Under the pieces are notes generated by a model. It was not told the DNA's origin and did not search any database. It saw only the letters and a list, made by a program, of their open reading frames with translations. Of a stretch of DNA of 64,000 bases, positions 49,956-60,483 are shown one piece after another (the first letter of the stretch is position 1; every line of letters starts with the position of its first letter). The DNA lies in the NCBI GenBank assembly GCA_002914845.1, contig JXTC01000342.1:136062-200061 (forward strand). Direction: 5' to 3'. Both the position numbers and the translations under genes were made by a program. Origin of the DNA: Trema orientale (lineage: Eukaryota > Streptophyta > Magnoliopsida > Rosales > Cannabaceae).

Positions 49956-50106
49956 GCCAGCTGGGGCTAGCTCAGTTGGTCCAAGATTTGTGTGTGTGTG
50001 TTTGGGGGATCAGGATTCAAACCTTGGTAGTGTGTGTGTCATTTTCTTTTAATTTGTAGTAAGTGGTGGTCATTAGGTAAGCCCCACTTTATTTAAATAA
50101 AAAATA
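49956..50106 (+). mobile_element. tRNA-derived SINE with target-site duplication
   Basis: About 150 bp starting GCCAGCTGGGGCTAGCTCAG. The pol III A box is TAGCTCAGTTGG (49968-49979) and the B box GATTCAAACCT (about 50013-50023). The tail ends in CCCCACTTTATTTAAATAAA-type A-rich sequence. It is flanked by an exact 11-bp duplication AAAATTATTAA (49945-49955 and 50107-50117). The (GT)n stretch between the boxes is an expansion. The complete layout marks an intact, probably young insertion. Confidence 0.85.
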
Positions 50107-50117
50107 AAAATTATTAA

Positions 50118-50885
50118 ATGAGATATAATAGGAATGGGAGACATTTGAGGTAAGATAAAGTGAAATAAATTGTAATTAAAATAATATAGACTTTAGAATG
50201 GACTATTCGAAAACAAAAGGAATCATCATTTTCATTCCAAGAAGAAAAATCTTATTCAAATGATTGATGTGACTGATGGACTATTTGAATGGGCAAATTG
50301 AATTGTCGAAACAAATATCAATTCTAATGAATCATTTTAATGGAAAAATTAGAATTGTTAAAATAAATACTCATTCTAATGGATATAGCATTTAAATGGC
50401 ATGAAATTGGTAAACCAAATGAGACTATGACGCTATGTCAAGAAATTGGGTGAAGAGTGCAAGAAAAAACCAAGTAATCGAATATGATAGCTCAAAAATT
50501 GAAATTTCGATGCCACTTCAGCTTTTGGTATTGAAAAATTAAGTTTGAATTAAAACGAAACATCTGGGTGTAGTGGTTGTTAATGTTGATTTTCAGAATT
50601 TTCGATGCCACTTTGGCTTTTGGTTTTGAAAAACTAAGTTTTAATTAAACTAACCGGCTTTTAGTTTTGACAAATTAAGTTTCCGTTAAACCGAAACACC
50701 CAGATATAGTGTGACCGATAGAATGGAAGAGAAACCACTAAACCACGCGATGTTTTTAGTTATGATTAGGTTACCAATATTATTTAATTATAAAATAGTT
50801 TATTGTAGTTTCTTAAAAAAGTGCCTTTAATTCCAAAAAAACATATTCATATAACTTACCAAAATGACTTTTGTAAAAGAATGAA
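50118..50885. other. AT-rich intergenic DNA
   Basis: No gene. A phrase GCCACTT(C/T)(A/G)GCTTTTGGT and nearby AAAA(A/C)TTAAGTTT recurs near 50511, 50609 and 50655, suggesting a degenerate local repeat. Confidence 0.4.
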
Positions 50886-51240
50886 GGGATAATATCACTT
50901 TTATACCCAGTATTTTGACACTTTATTCAGTTTGTATATTATGTTTTGGTTATTATCAACATTGATCCTTAGATTTAATATTTGTTACAAATTTATATTC
51001 TGATACCAATTTAGAGCAGTTATTTTATCAAGATGATTTAATAAAATTATTCTTATATCAGTTTTTATATAATTTTCAATTTTTTAAACACCATATTGAT
51101 AAATTAACGGCTCTAATTGGTGTTAGGGTACAAATTTATAACAGATTTCAAATCTAAAGGTCAATGTTGATAATAACCAAAATACAAGATACAAACTGAA
51201 CAAAATATCAAAATACAAGATATAAAAGTGATATTATCCC
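50886..51240. mobile_element. Palindromic MITE, better-preserved copy
   Basis: A 355-bp element whose ends are perfect inverted repeats for 20 bases: GGGATAATATCACTTTTATA at the left and its reverse complement at the right. Inverted pairing continues over nearly the whole length (for example AACATTGATCCTTAGATTTA against AATCTAAAGGTCAATGTT). Flanks AAGAATGAA and AAAAGTGAA match at 7 of 9, a decayed 9-bp duplication. The same family is at 39592-39948. Confidence 0.85.
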
Positions 51241-52259
51241 AAAAGTGAAATATTGAAAATTCAAGAGCATATGTATTAACATTGGCTCCTTTTACTAAGG
51301 TCAACTAGCTTCTACCAAGATCTGAGTAAAAATTAAAGACTACTTATCTGTAAGTGTTCTAGCTCAACCAACCAGAGTGCTCTCTCCCAGTCGAACACAC
51401 ATTCGGATCTTAAGCCTATCATTTTTATTTTTATTTATGAATTTTTTTTTTTGGAACATATGAGTAAAACAAGTATGTACTTTTAGTTCCATTTACGTAG
51501 TACATTATGAATGATGCTAGCAGTCCAAACTATTATTTCAATTTTTAATACAACACGTGATGTATCAATTATCACATTCCAATTGGTGAATATTATTAAG
51601 TTTATTTGTGAAAAATATTTAAGCTTAAAGATGTAAAAACAGGAGATTAATCAAAATTCACTGGGACAGACCTAATTTTTTGAAGGGCTAAAACATAATA
51701 GGATTTATTTATACTTTACTCTGTTGATGTGAAATGAAAGCTTTCAAAGCATTGGTGCCAGACTCCCAGTCCTCTGACTACTTCAGTTGATAATATGAAG
51801 GTGACTTTACTACTTCAGTTGAAGCAAAAACTCTTCGAAACAAAAAGTCACAAGGATTTCTTGAAACAAAGCCAACTCAACTTCATCTTACCAAAATCTT
51901 GTCTTTACGTTTCCTTTAAAAGTGAATACTCCGCTTTACAAAAGAAGCCGAGCCAAATCAATCTTGCTGGAGAAAAAGACTTACAAAGTTTCTAACATAA
52001 ATTGCAGAATGCAGATGTTTGAATCAGCAAATCACGCACCTGCTCATTGGCTTTACTTTGGACTATCTACAAACAGTCATCAGGGGTCGGTTCTGCAAAA
52101 CTGACACACAATTCTTACAAACTGTAGTGCTAACTGTTAACGATGGATACAAGCTCGTCAGACTCATACCGCTTTCCGCTTATACATTTCTAGTTTTCTA
52201 TAAATAGGTGCTCTTGAGCCCCTCCAATAAGTGGAAAAAGAATTAAGTACAATATCCAG
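51241..52259. other. Intergenic DNA left of the UncI-like gene
   Basis: No supported gene. ORFs at 51795-52207 on the plus strand have no recognisable feature. The 3' UTR of the minus-strand gene should lie in about 52000-52259. Confidence 0.4.
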
Positions 52260-53324
52260 TCATTTTGAGCCTTCGTCATTATCCGGAAAAATGAATTGTA
52301 GGTCTTCGTTATCTCTATAAACTTGAACAAGGGCAGCAGCTTTGTACACAAACATCCCAAGCATTGCTGGCACAAGCTGTAATGACCAAGATGTGGTACA
52401 AAAGACAAATCAAAGTTGTACAAAGAGGAGATAATAAACAACTTCCGGAAAGAAAATATTTCCATGAGTAACAATTCTATATATTACCTGGAAATCAAAG
52501 AACTCACTGGAGAAATATTGATGAGACAGAATCCAGAGTCCGTATATTGCTGCTGGGATAACAAGCCTTGGAGATGAGAGAGCAATACCAGTACCCCTGA
52601 ATGATCTCTCAAACAAATCCTTCACATCTTCACTTCTTATTCCAATTCTGTATCACAGCATAAAAAGTAAAGTAAGTTGAAAAAAAGAGCATGGATATTT
52701 GACTGCAGAGAACAACAATATAGAGCACTAATCCATATAAGCAATAATATGGTTGTACTTCTTAGTCTTCTTCTGCCTGAATATATGAGGAACTACTTCT
52801 CTAGACAGGCTGTCCACATGCCGATACAGTAGCTGAAGATACAAGCAACTGCAGAAAAAATGAGACCATTATAAATTTTAAAAAGAAAAATATAAAAGGA
52901 GCTGCATAATGAGATGACAATGTGATTCTTTCTTCTCTTTCCTCAAATGACAAATAATAATTAAAAAAAAAAACCCTTGTCAAACAGCCATTTGCCCACA
53001 AACAATCCACACTAAAAGAAATCAACTATTGACTTTCAAAATTAACCATCAAAGGCCGATAACTTTTCTGCCATGAAGAACTTATTGTTTCTTACTTAAA
53101 TATTTGACTAAAGTAGAGCTTTTGTATTGCTGGGTAGTTATTATCAAGCAAGAAGAGAGAAACTTGGGCGGCTAAGCCAGTACTGTAATGAATTTACCCT
53201 CAGCTTATTACTAAAAGATGTAGCAAACTAACCTGAAAAGAACTCCTGCTGCATAACTAACAGCAGCCTGTACAGTTAAGAAGCAAGTCAGAAAAAAAAT
53301 AAAAATAAAAATCATAAAATAATT

Positions 53325-53356
<32 letters not shown>

Positions 53357-56300
53357 TTAGTTTTACAAAGAAAGCAAAAGTTATTATTCCTATTCCGCGC
53401 TGTGAAGTAAGACACTAGTAAAGTCAGGTTTTTAAAACTCATTTGGGTTGGAATTCTTATTTCTTAATATAAGATTCCAGACATCATTTCCTCAAAGCAG
53501 TCAACTAGAAGAGAACGAGCAGATTAGAGAAGCCAGTGGAAGCGTCTTTCTCGTAATTTCTCATAAAATTTGAGGAAACTTGCTTCTCATAATTATAACT
53601 TAAAAGTATGAATTTTCTTTTTATATTTTTGTCCCCTTTTCCGTGGAAAGTATACCTGGCCTGATAAAACAATCAAACAATACCCGCTACATGCAGTTCC
53701 AATACCAATAGACAAAAGAAATAGTTCTCTCTTCAGCTGCAGAAAAGGACAATGAATCAGCATCTTCCATATTATTTAACCACCGTTAACATTTGATGAC
53801 TGCAGTGATGAACAATGTATTTGCTTGATTATTTATCTCTATTTTTTTTCAGTTACAAACATAATTAACACAGCCTTGTCACTAGCAGCATGTAAAGTAA
53901 CTAAGGTAACATAGTCCACCCCGGTTAACTTAAGTTTAATGTATGTGATGATACTGAAAAACAAAGTAAACAAATTTAAAGCGTTTGGAACTTCCAGCAA
54001 ATAACATTTTGTAAAATTGAACTTTAAAAAAAAAAAAAAAAAGCAACGTTTAATCAGTCAAATATCATGAAGAGAAGAGTCATTGACATCAACTACCCAA
54101 TAGAAGTAACAAAGAGCTAACTGCTGAAACTACCATAATATGAACTAATGTATATTTATCTCAAATCTATTCATTTCTCCACTTGATCTAGCCAAAAGAA
54201 AAAAGTTCACTTCTCTTTGTTCATTTATTTATTTTTTCTCTCCTGATAAGCACTTCTCTTTATATATTTCCTCCTTTTGTGAAAACTTTCCTTTCTTTCA
54301 TAGTGTATGAAAACCTCAAAACACACCCAGAAAGATATATATGCATACAAACCCACAGAGACAAACTAAAAACTTACTTGTATTATTATCTAAAAATGGT
54401 GAGGGGTAAAGAAGTAATAATCGCCATTCCACAAATAATTTTGCTACATCAAAGCTGGATCTTTTCAGTTCTCAAATCAGTTTATACAATCAAACAATAA
54501 TTTAAGTTATGTGAGAGATTTATTGAAAAAAAAAAAAAAAGAAGAAGAAGAAGAAGACGAAGAAGAAGAAGAAGTTTCAGGACAAAAGAATACTGAGTTG
54601 TAACACCATCAAAATAATTGTGTCAATATCAAAGAAATTTTATTAAGGTACGGATACAGATTAAAATATGTACTCTCAGAAGGAAGCAAGCACAGGCAAC
54701 ATCCAGATCACTGACCTACACAAATTACCAAAGAAGAAAGTTCAAGTACCATACAGCTTCGTATTTGAGAAGGTTGAGTCTCTTTCTTCTTTCCCTGTCA
54801 TCCTGCAATGCCTGTAATGATGTATGTGGATACGTGAGAACTAACTATAAATATTATTTCCTAAAGGCACAGTTTCAGATCCAACATTATGACCATCCGA
54901 AGGTGCTTTTTTTCTTCCATTATGTTGGAATGACCGGTTACAAACAGTCATACCTTAGCAACAGCCTTTTTATTTATTGGTGCAGAGATGTCACCTAGTA
55001 CCCATTCCTGGGTTCTTGAGAGCTTCAAAAATCCACCATCAACGTCACTTTCCATGACCTAGTAATGTTACACTTTTGTTAGACAAAAAATACAAAAGGT
55101 GAACACGTCTGTTCAAATTAAAATGGAAGAAAATAAATATGATGATACATAGTGACCAAATACAGCAACTCTGAAGCACAAATGAGAACAAAGTAGTGTT
55201 TACATAGAAACTTCACAGCAAAAGGGCAAGTATAATGAAGTCAGAAAATCCAGATACACGAGTTTACAATCTCAACATGGTCAATACTTAAGGTAGTGTC
55301 AGGATGTGATACTATAATTCAAACTTTTACATCCAACGACACTTAATGGTACTTGCAACGAAATGAATTTTGCTGTTAGGATAATTATCATGTACCTTCT
55401 CTGTCCGTTGCTTTATTCCTATTGTCCAATTAGTTATTCATCTAAAACTAAAATCACTAGGTTAATGCAGCAAGAATCAAGCTCATGAACCATCCCTCAC
55501 GCATCAAGGAATTAAAACCTAGGATAGTAGTAAAGAATTTAAGAACACCAACTGAGAAGGTTATGATTGACTTTAGTGCCACTTAGAAGGCTCGAACATT
55601 GAAATGAGTTGGACCAAGATTAATGCACATATTTACTATATGCAAAACTCCAACAAAAAATAACCAAATTTACTCTGCACTCTGAAGCTTTTCAATCACT
55701 ATAAACTTCTCTTCCCATACATTTAATATGCACAATTATCCTAAGAAAACAAGTTTTTCTTGTATTTACCAAACAAGTTAAAATGCTGCATGTGTGTAAT
55801 GTGTATAGAACAATAGACACACCTTTAACCAGAACAAAAGAGAAATCACTTCTTTCAAGAATTGAAAATTGATTTTTTTTCTTTTAAAAAAAATAATAAT
55901 CTAGCTAAACAGGGGCGCTAGAATAATGAAAATACTAAAACGATTCTCTAACAATTTTCTATGCATCTCATTCTAACCACCACAAGAAAGAGTATTTCCA
56001 AAACAAGATTCTAACTCAATCTGCTACCAATAAGAACGAATTAAGAACATTGTGGAAAGAACAAATTTACCCCAGATAAATTTGGACCCAGTAAATAGGA
56101 ACTTTTACAGTTAATCTCATTATAATTAGGATTTCCAGTTTCCACAATTTTGAGACAACCTTTTCACCCAGTCTTCAATTTTACAAATCATAAAATCCTA
56201 GTTATAAGACTCTTAGCTAGAAATCTACCTTGTTCAATTCTTACTAGAACTTTGTCTCTAGTTTGTTTCCTGCTTCTTCTTATATATATATATATATACT

Positions 56301-56820
56301 GTAGCTACTTTTATTTTCTTCTGAGCTTATCAAAAAAATATATTGTTTCTTAAAATAATAATAATTAAGTAATAACGGAAAAAAGGGTATTCTAGAACCT
56401 GGTCTGGCTGTTGAGGAGTATCAGAAAGTGCATCCTTAGAATCAAGAAACTTGATAGCTTCCTTCTGCCAAAACATGTCAGACACTTTTGATATGAGATC
56501 TCCATTCAATTGTCTCTCCTTAAGGAATGTTTTCAGAACATCTTCCTCTTCTTCTCCAATTTCACTAACTGGACAAAAAAGAAAAAAAATGGAATGAATT
56601 GAATTGAATTCCAGGAAGTGCATTTTCTAGTGAGTTTTCTCAGGAACCAAACATAGTGATTCCTAAAAGTGAAATAGGTGAGCCGACCCGGTCGAAGGCT
56701 GGTTCTTAGGATGAAGGTGGAAGATTTCCATGGATGTGGACGAGGAGGAATTGAAGGAGTTGTTGAGACTGGAGATTTGATGGACGTGGTGAAGCACCCA
56801 AACCTCTGAAGAGTGTCCAT
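52260..56820 (-). CDS. Plastid-targeted four-helix membrane protein, UncI/CGL160-like
   Basis: Nine exons, 5' to 3': 56820-56688, 56568-56399, 55058-54954, 54811-54755, 53736-53656, 53267-53233, 52848-52759, 52647-52488, 52376-52260. They join in frame to 315 aa. Residues 1-44 are rich in Ser/Thr/Pro and basic residues with no acids after Asp2, a plastid transit peptide; an in-frame upstream ATG exists at 56889. A soluble acidic region follows (EIGEEEEDVL, then ISKVSDMFWQKEAIKFLD). Four helices lie near 160-181, 183-202, 252-269 and 278-297. The order and wording of the helical part (CSGYCLIVLS, SYAAGVLFSCLYLQLLY, SSPRLVIPAAIYGLW, LVPAMLGMFVYKAAALVQ) resembles the C-terminal domain of CGL160, a thylakoid ATP-synthase assembly factor related to bacterial UncI. 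Function here is inference. The exon 1 donor is the least certain junction. Confidence 0.85.
53320..53353. repeat. (AAT)n microsatellite in an intron of the UncI-like gene
   Basis: About nine ATA/AAT triplets in intron 5. Confidence 0.9.
54541..54576. repeat. (GAA)n microsatellite
   Basis: About twelve GAA triplets with one GAC, in intron 4 of the UncI-like gene. Confidence 0.9.
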
Positions 56821-56942
56821 GGTGATTGTGATGGTGATGTAGTGGTCGAGACTCGAGCCAGATAAAGGCAAAGTGCTGTCACTGCCCAAAATATCTTCAA
56901 AATATGCGTTTGTAAAGCCAGATTGTTTTCTGTTCGGGTTTG

Positions 56943-57450
56943 TGGCACCGATGGCCCCTAAACTATCACGCCTGTGGCAATTTGGTCCGCAAAATTTTAA
57001 TTATAGCAAAAGTAGTCCTTAAATTTTCTGATTTATATTTAGTCTCTGAATTTCTAAATTACAACTTATTATTAAATTTTTCACCAAAAATACATGTGAG
57101 AAGTATTATAGCATCTGAAAAATAAATTAAATAAAAAAATTTAAAAGAAGAAAAGATACATTTTTGGCATTTTTAAGGGTTTCTGAAATTACAAATTTAC
57201 TGAAAATTTATAATATGATTGTTTATTTTTATTCTTGAAATTCCTAAATCACCTTTCAAATACACTTTAAGATACCATATATGCTTCTCATGTGTGTTTT
57301 TTTAATCAAAAATTTAATAACAGATTACAATTTAGACAGTTCATGAACTAAATTATTACAAATTAAAAAGTTTAGGAACTATTTGTGTCACAATTGAAAC
57401 TTTGAGAACCAACTACCACAAGTGTGATAGTTTACGGACCATTTGTGCCA
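56943..57450. mobile_element. Mutator-like MITE with ~65-bp terminal inverted repeats
   Basis: Left end TGGCACCGATGGCCCCTAAA runs into CTATCACGCCTGTGGCAATT; inverting the right end gives TGGCACAAATGGTCCGTAAA then CTATCACACTTGTGG. Identity is about 75% over some 65 bp. Flanks TTCGGGTTTGTG (ends 56944) and TTCGGTTTTGTG (57459-57470) are nearly the same and may be an imperfect duplication. The element sits about 120 bp upstream of the UncI-like start codon and may hold part of its promoter. Confidence 0.7.
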
Positions 57451-57870
57451 TTGACCATTTCGGTTTTGTGAGTTGTGACAATTGACAAAGACAAAGGAGC
57501 AAAATGTATTATAATTTTTTCTTTTAAAGAGTGTATTTTAATTTAGGACAAACTCCCACAGCCCCTCTCAAATAAGTCTTTTACCCCTCTCATATTTGAA
57601 ATTTCATTCATACGTCCTAATTTTTTACATATTTATATGTATATAGTGTCACTTTGTCCTAATTTTTACGAATATTACGTTAATTTGTATAGATGATGTT
57701 AGAAGAATAATAACAATTTTATCCACCAAATATCAAGATCTACAAAATAAGATGAAATAAAGTAGATAAAATCACTATGTTTTTAAATTTGTATAGAAAT
57801 TCAAAAAAAAAAATTATAGTTAAAATCGAGAATAATTGGAGAACTTTTCAACAATCTCATTTGCATATAA
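57451..57870. other. Short intergenic stretch
   Basis: AT-rich, no ORF or repeat that can be named. Confidence 0.4.
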
Positions 57871-57884
57871 TTGCATTTTATTAA

Positions 57885-58654
57885 ACCAGTTTCTCATTTG
57901 TCGGCTCGTGATATCATCTTGTTTGTTTTCTCTAGCTTAGACCGACATTCTTCTGAGACTTTTACCATTCTTCTTTGGGTAATTTGGACTGAACGAAACA
58001 GAGTTACTCATGGGGAGCTGACTAGAGTGGTGAATGCCATTGCAGATGATGCTCTTGCTTTGTTGACCTCTTTTCAGAGTTCTTTTACTGGCAATAAACA
58101 AGATTTCACACCGTCTTCCCGGGTTGAAGGATGGACTAAACCACCATCTGGTTTGTTTAAATTAAATACTGATGTAGCCGTTTGCATAGGTGTTAGGCAC
58201 TTTTGGGATTTGGGGCATTATTTGGGACTCTGATGGTTTGGCTTTGGCTAGTTTTTTGAAGTTGGTGCGAGGTTCTTTCTCAGTCAAAAACTGTGAGCTA
58301 ATGGCTATTCAAGAAGGTATCTCAATTGCTCTTCATCACAAGATTAGGATTGATCTGGTGGAATGTGATGCAATTCAGGTTGTACAAAGCTTTCGGAGTA
58401 ATGATTTTTTAGCTCATAGTGCTTTATTAGTGCCGGATGTTAATTAGTTGTTCAGCTTAGCAAACTGTGGTCAATGTCTTTTTGTTCTTAGATTAGGAAA
58501 TATGGTGGCACATATAGTTAGCAGTCTTTCTATTTTATCTAGAGGAATGTCCTGGATAGATTGTTGCCCTGTATTCAATTCCTCATCTGTTGGTGATGAT
58601 TTGATTTAATTTAAATTGTTTGCCCGCTATGCGGGCCTTTGCGTTCAAAAAAAA
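57885..58654 (+). mobile_element. 3' end of a plant LINE: RNase H domain remnant with poly(A)
   Basis: One frame (57885-58190) reads FTILLWVIWTERNRVTHGE followed by WTKPPSGLFKLNTDVAV, the link and first strand of the RNase H (RVT_3) domain found at the end of plant L1-type ORF2. After a frameshift near 58190 another frame continues GIIWDSDGLALASFLKLVRG, ELMAIQEGISIALHHKI and IDLVECDAIQVVQSF; after another frame change it ends with RLGNMVAHIVSSLS and a stop at about 58608. A short 3' UTR with GCCCGCTATGCGGGC (a hairpin) and an A-run (58648-58655) follow. The element is 5'-truncated and broken. Confidence 0.8.
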
Positions 58655-58721
58655 GTTTAAATTAGTATTACTTTTAATAAAAAGCCCAAAAGCTTTCCTT
58701 ATTTATACTCATAGATTTTTA

Positions 58722-59506
58722 GGTAGTGTTTGGTTTGGTATAAGGTAATGGCAATAGGAATGGAAACACAATTCCTAAAGAAAGTACATTCACATATTTG
58801 GTTTGCTTTTTTGGTGTAGGAATCCTCATTCAAATAGAATAACAATTCCATCAAATACTAGAATAAGAATTTGTAAACTAAATGGGTGGAAAGGCTTTTC
58901 CTTTCCAAGCCCACTATTTTTATGCCATAATTACTCTTTAAATAACGTCACGTTTTAAAATTAATATCATTTAGTCATCAAATATGCTTATATACTAGTT
59001 TTTAGATATTAGAGATAAGTTAGATATATAAGGAAACATGAGTATTTTTTTTTAAAATAACACATCAAACCGTGCACGGCCTGATGTGTTATTTTCAGGA
59101 TAGTGCCACTTCATACTCATATACTACATATAAATATATAATTTTTACTATAATTTATAATAATAAAAAAGAACGAAAATGATATATCTATCTTTAAAAG
59201 TGTTATTTTTTTAAAAAGGAATTTTCAAATGCAAAAAATACATATAAATAAATCAATCAATCAATTTTTATACTAATTTAACATTTGTACCAATTTTCTA
59301 ATAGTAGGGGTATTTTCGTCTATATAATGTTAATTCCATTCTATTTTATAATAAACCAAATATAGTAATCCTCATTCAGACACTGATTCCAACATGTCAA
59401 CCAAACAACTCAATCAATTTTCTTTTCCATTCCATTCCTACTCTCATTCCATTCCTATTACCATTCCCATTCCTTTTCCATTTCTGTTTAGCAACCAAAC
59501 GCCACC
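58722..59506. mobile_element. hAT-like non-autonomous element with 8-bp target-site duplication
   Basis: Left end GGTAGTGTTTGGTTTGGTAT; inverted right end GGTGGCGTTTGGTTGCTAAA, 12 of the first 14 bases identical. Inside each end lie AATGG/CCATT-type repeats (GGCAATAGGAATGGAA against TTCCATTCCTA). Flanking octamers GATTTTTA (58714-58721) and GATTTGTA (59507-59514) differ by one base. The 8-bp duplication fits hAT elements. No ORF inside. Confidence 0.75.
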
Positions 59507-59514
59507 GATTTGTA

Positions 59515-60420
59515 AAAATTGGGACAAAACAACACTGTATTTGTCAAAATGAGGTAAACTGACACTACATTTATGAAAAATAGGATGCATGGGCTAGATT
59601 TAAAATGTGCTAAGGTAAAGGACTACTTTTAGCTAAAGTTAAAGGGTCGTTAAGTTATTAAGTCCTAGTGATTTATATGTCCAGTTTCAGTGATGTCTCT
59701 AATTTTTATTAATTGTTTCAACAGTTCTATCCATTTTCATTCTCGCTTTTCATCAAAATAAACGTTTATTTCAATAATTTTAGTTTTTTCATTCTAATAA
59801 CTTATTCAAATAAGTGTTTGTTTCAACAATTCAACTTTTTCATTCAAATGAATATTTCTTAATATATACCATTGGAGTAGACTTTTCTTTTTTTTCCTTG
59901 AAATAAAAATGCACATCCATCCTTACTTTTTAATGTTACATTCTAATTTCTCTCATTCAGATTATGAAACTTATTTCATAATATTCATTTAAATGTGCCC
60001 GTTTAAATACCTAAAAAAAATTGTGCCCCTTTAAATTTGCAAACCAAAGTGGTATGTAATCCCCAATCTTTACCGGACCAATCATTTAGGTCCTCATTCT
60101 TTTCCATTTCTAGCATTTAGATCCCAATCTTTACTATTTTGTAATAATCAAGTCCATCTTAAGAATTCCATCAGATTTGGCTGTGAAGTTTAAAAAAGTG
60201 AAAAACTCAAGCGAAGCAAGGGCGAGCAAGCAACTCAGGCGGCTCCTCTCCAATTCAACGTCTCCGTCTCTCGCCACAAAGCAGTCAAGCCAAACTGAAA
60301 TGTGGGTCTTTCAGTTTAAGAAGTAAAAATTATTAATCAATTGAAAAAAAGAAAAAGGAGTGGCAAACAAATTATTTGAGTTTTATTTCTCCCTCTTATT
60401 CCCTACCAAATCCCAATTTT
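59515..60420. other. Intergenic DNA leading to the PAI promoter
   Basis: No gene. From about 60180 it turns less AT-rich (GCGAAGCAAGGGCGAGCAAG), which is probably promoter territory of the following gene. Confidence 0.4.
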
Positions 60421-60483
60421 CGTCTCTAGCTTTCTGTTTGGCTGCCGAGAAAACTGAGCGGAATCAGGAAAGCTCACAACTTG
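60421..60483 (+). promoter_or_regulatory. Possible transcription start and untranslated first exon of PAI
   Basis: TCTAGCTTTCTGTTTGGCTG to CACAACTT followed by GTAAGAAG looks like a leader exon ending in a good donor. The coding start is 3.1 kb downstream, so this assumes a long leader intron; a further candidate leader exon ending AATAAG|GTACAC lies near 61150. Confidence 0.3.

Noticed and set aside
51355-51420. Second possible SINE (CTAGCTCAACCAACCAGAG then GTCGAACACACATTC)
   Set aside because: The A box is only partly matched, the B box is poor, and no tail or flanking duplication is visible.
56821-56889. Upstream in-frame ATG at 56889 as the start of the UncI-like protein
   Set aside because: The added 23 residues (MGSDSTLPLSG... 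with a Thr/Ile repeat) contain acidic residues atypical for a transit peptide; the ATG at 56820 gives a better plastid presequence. Both remain possible.
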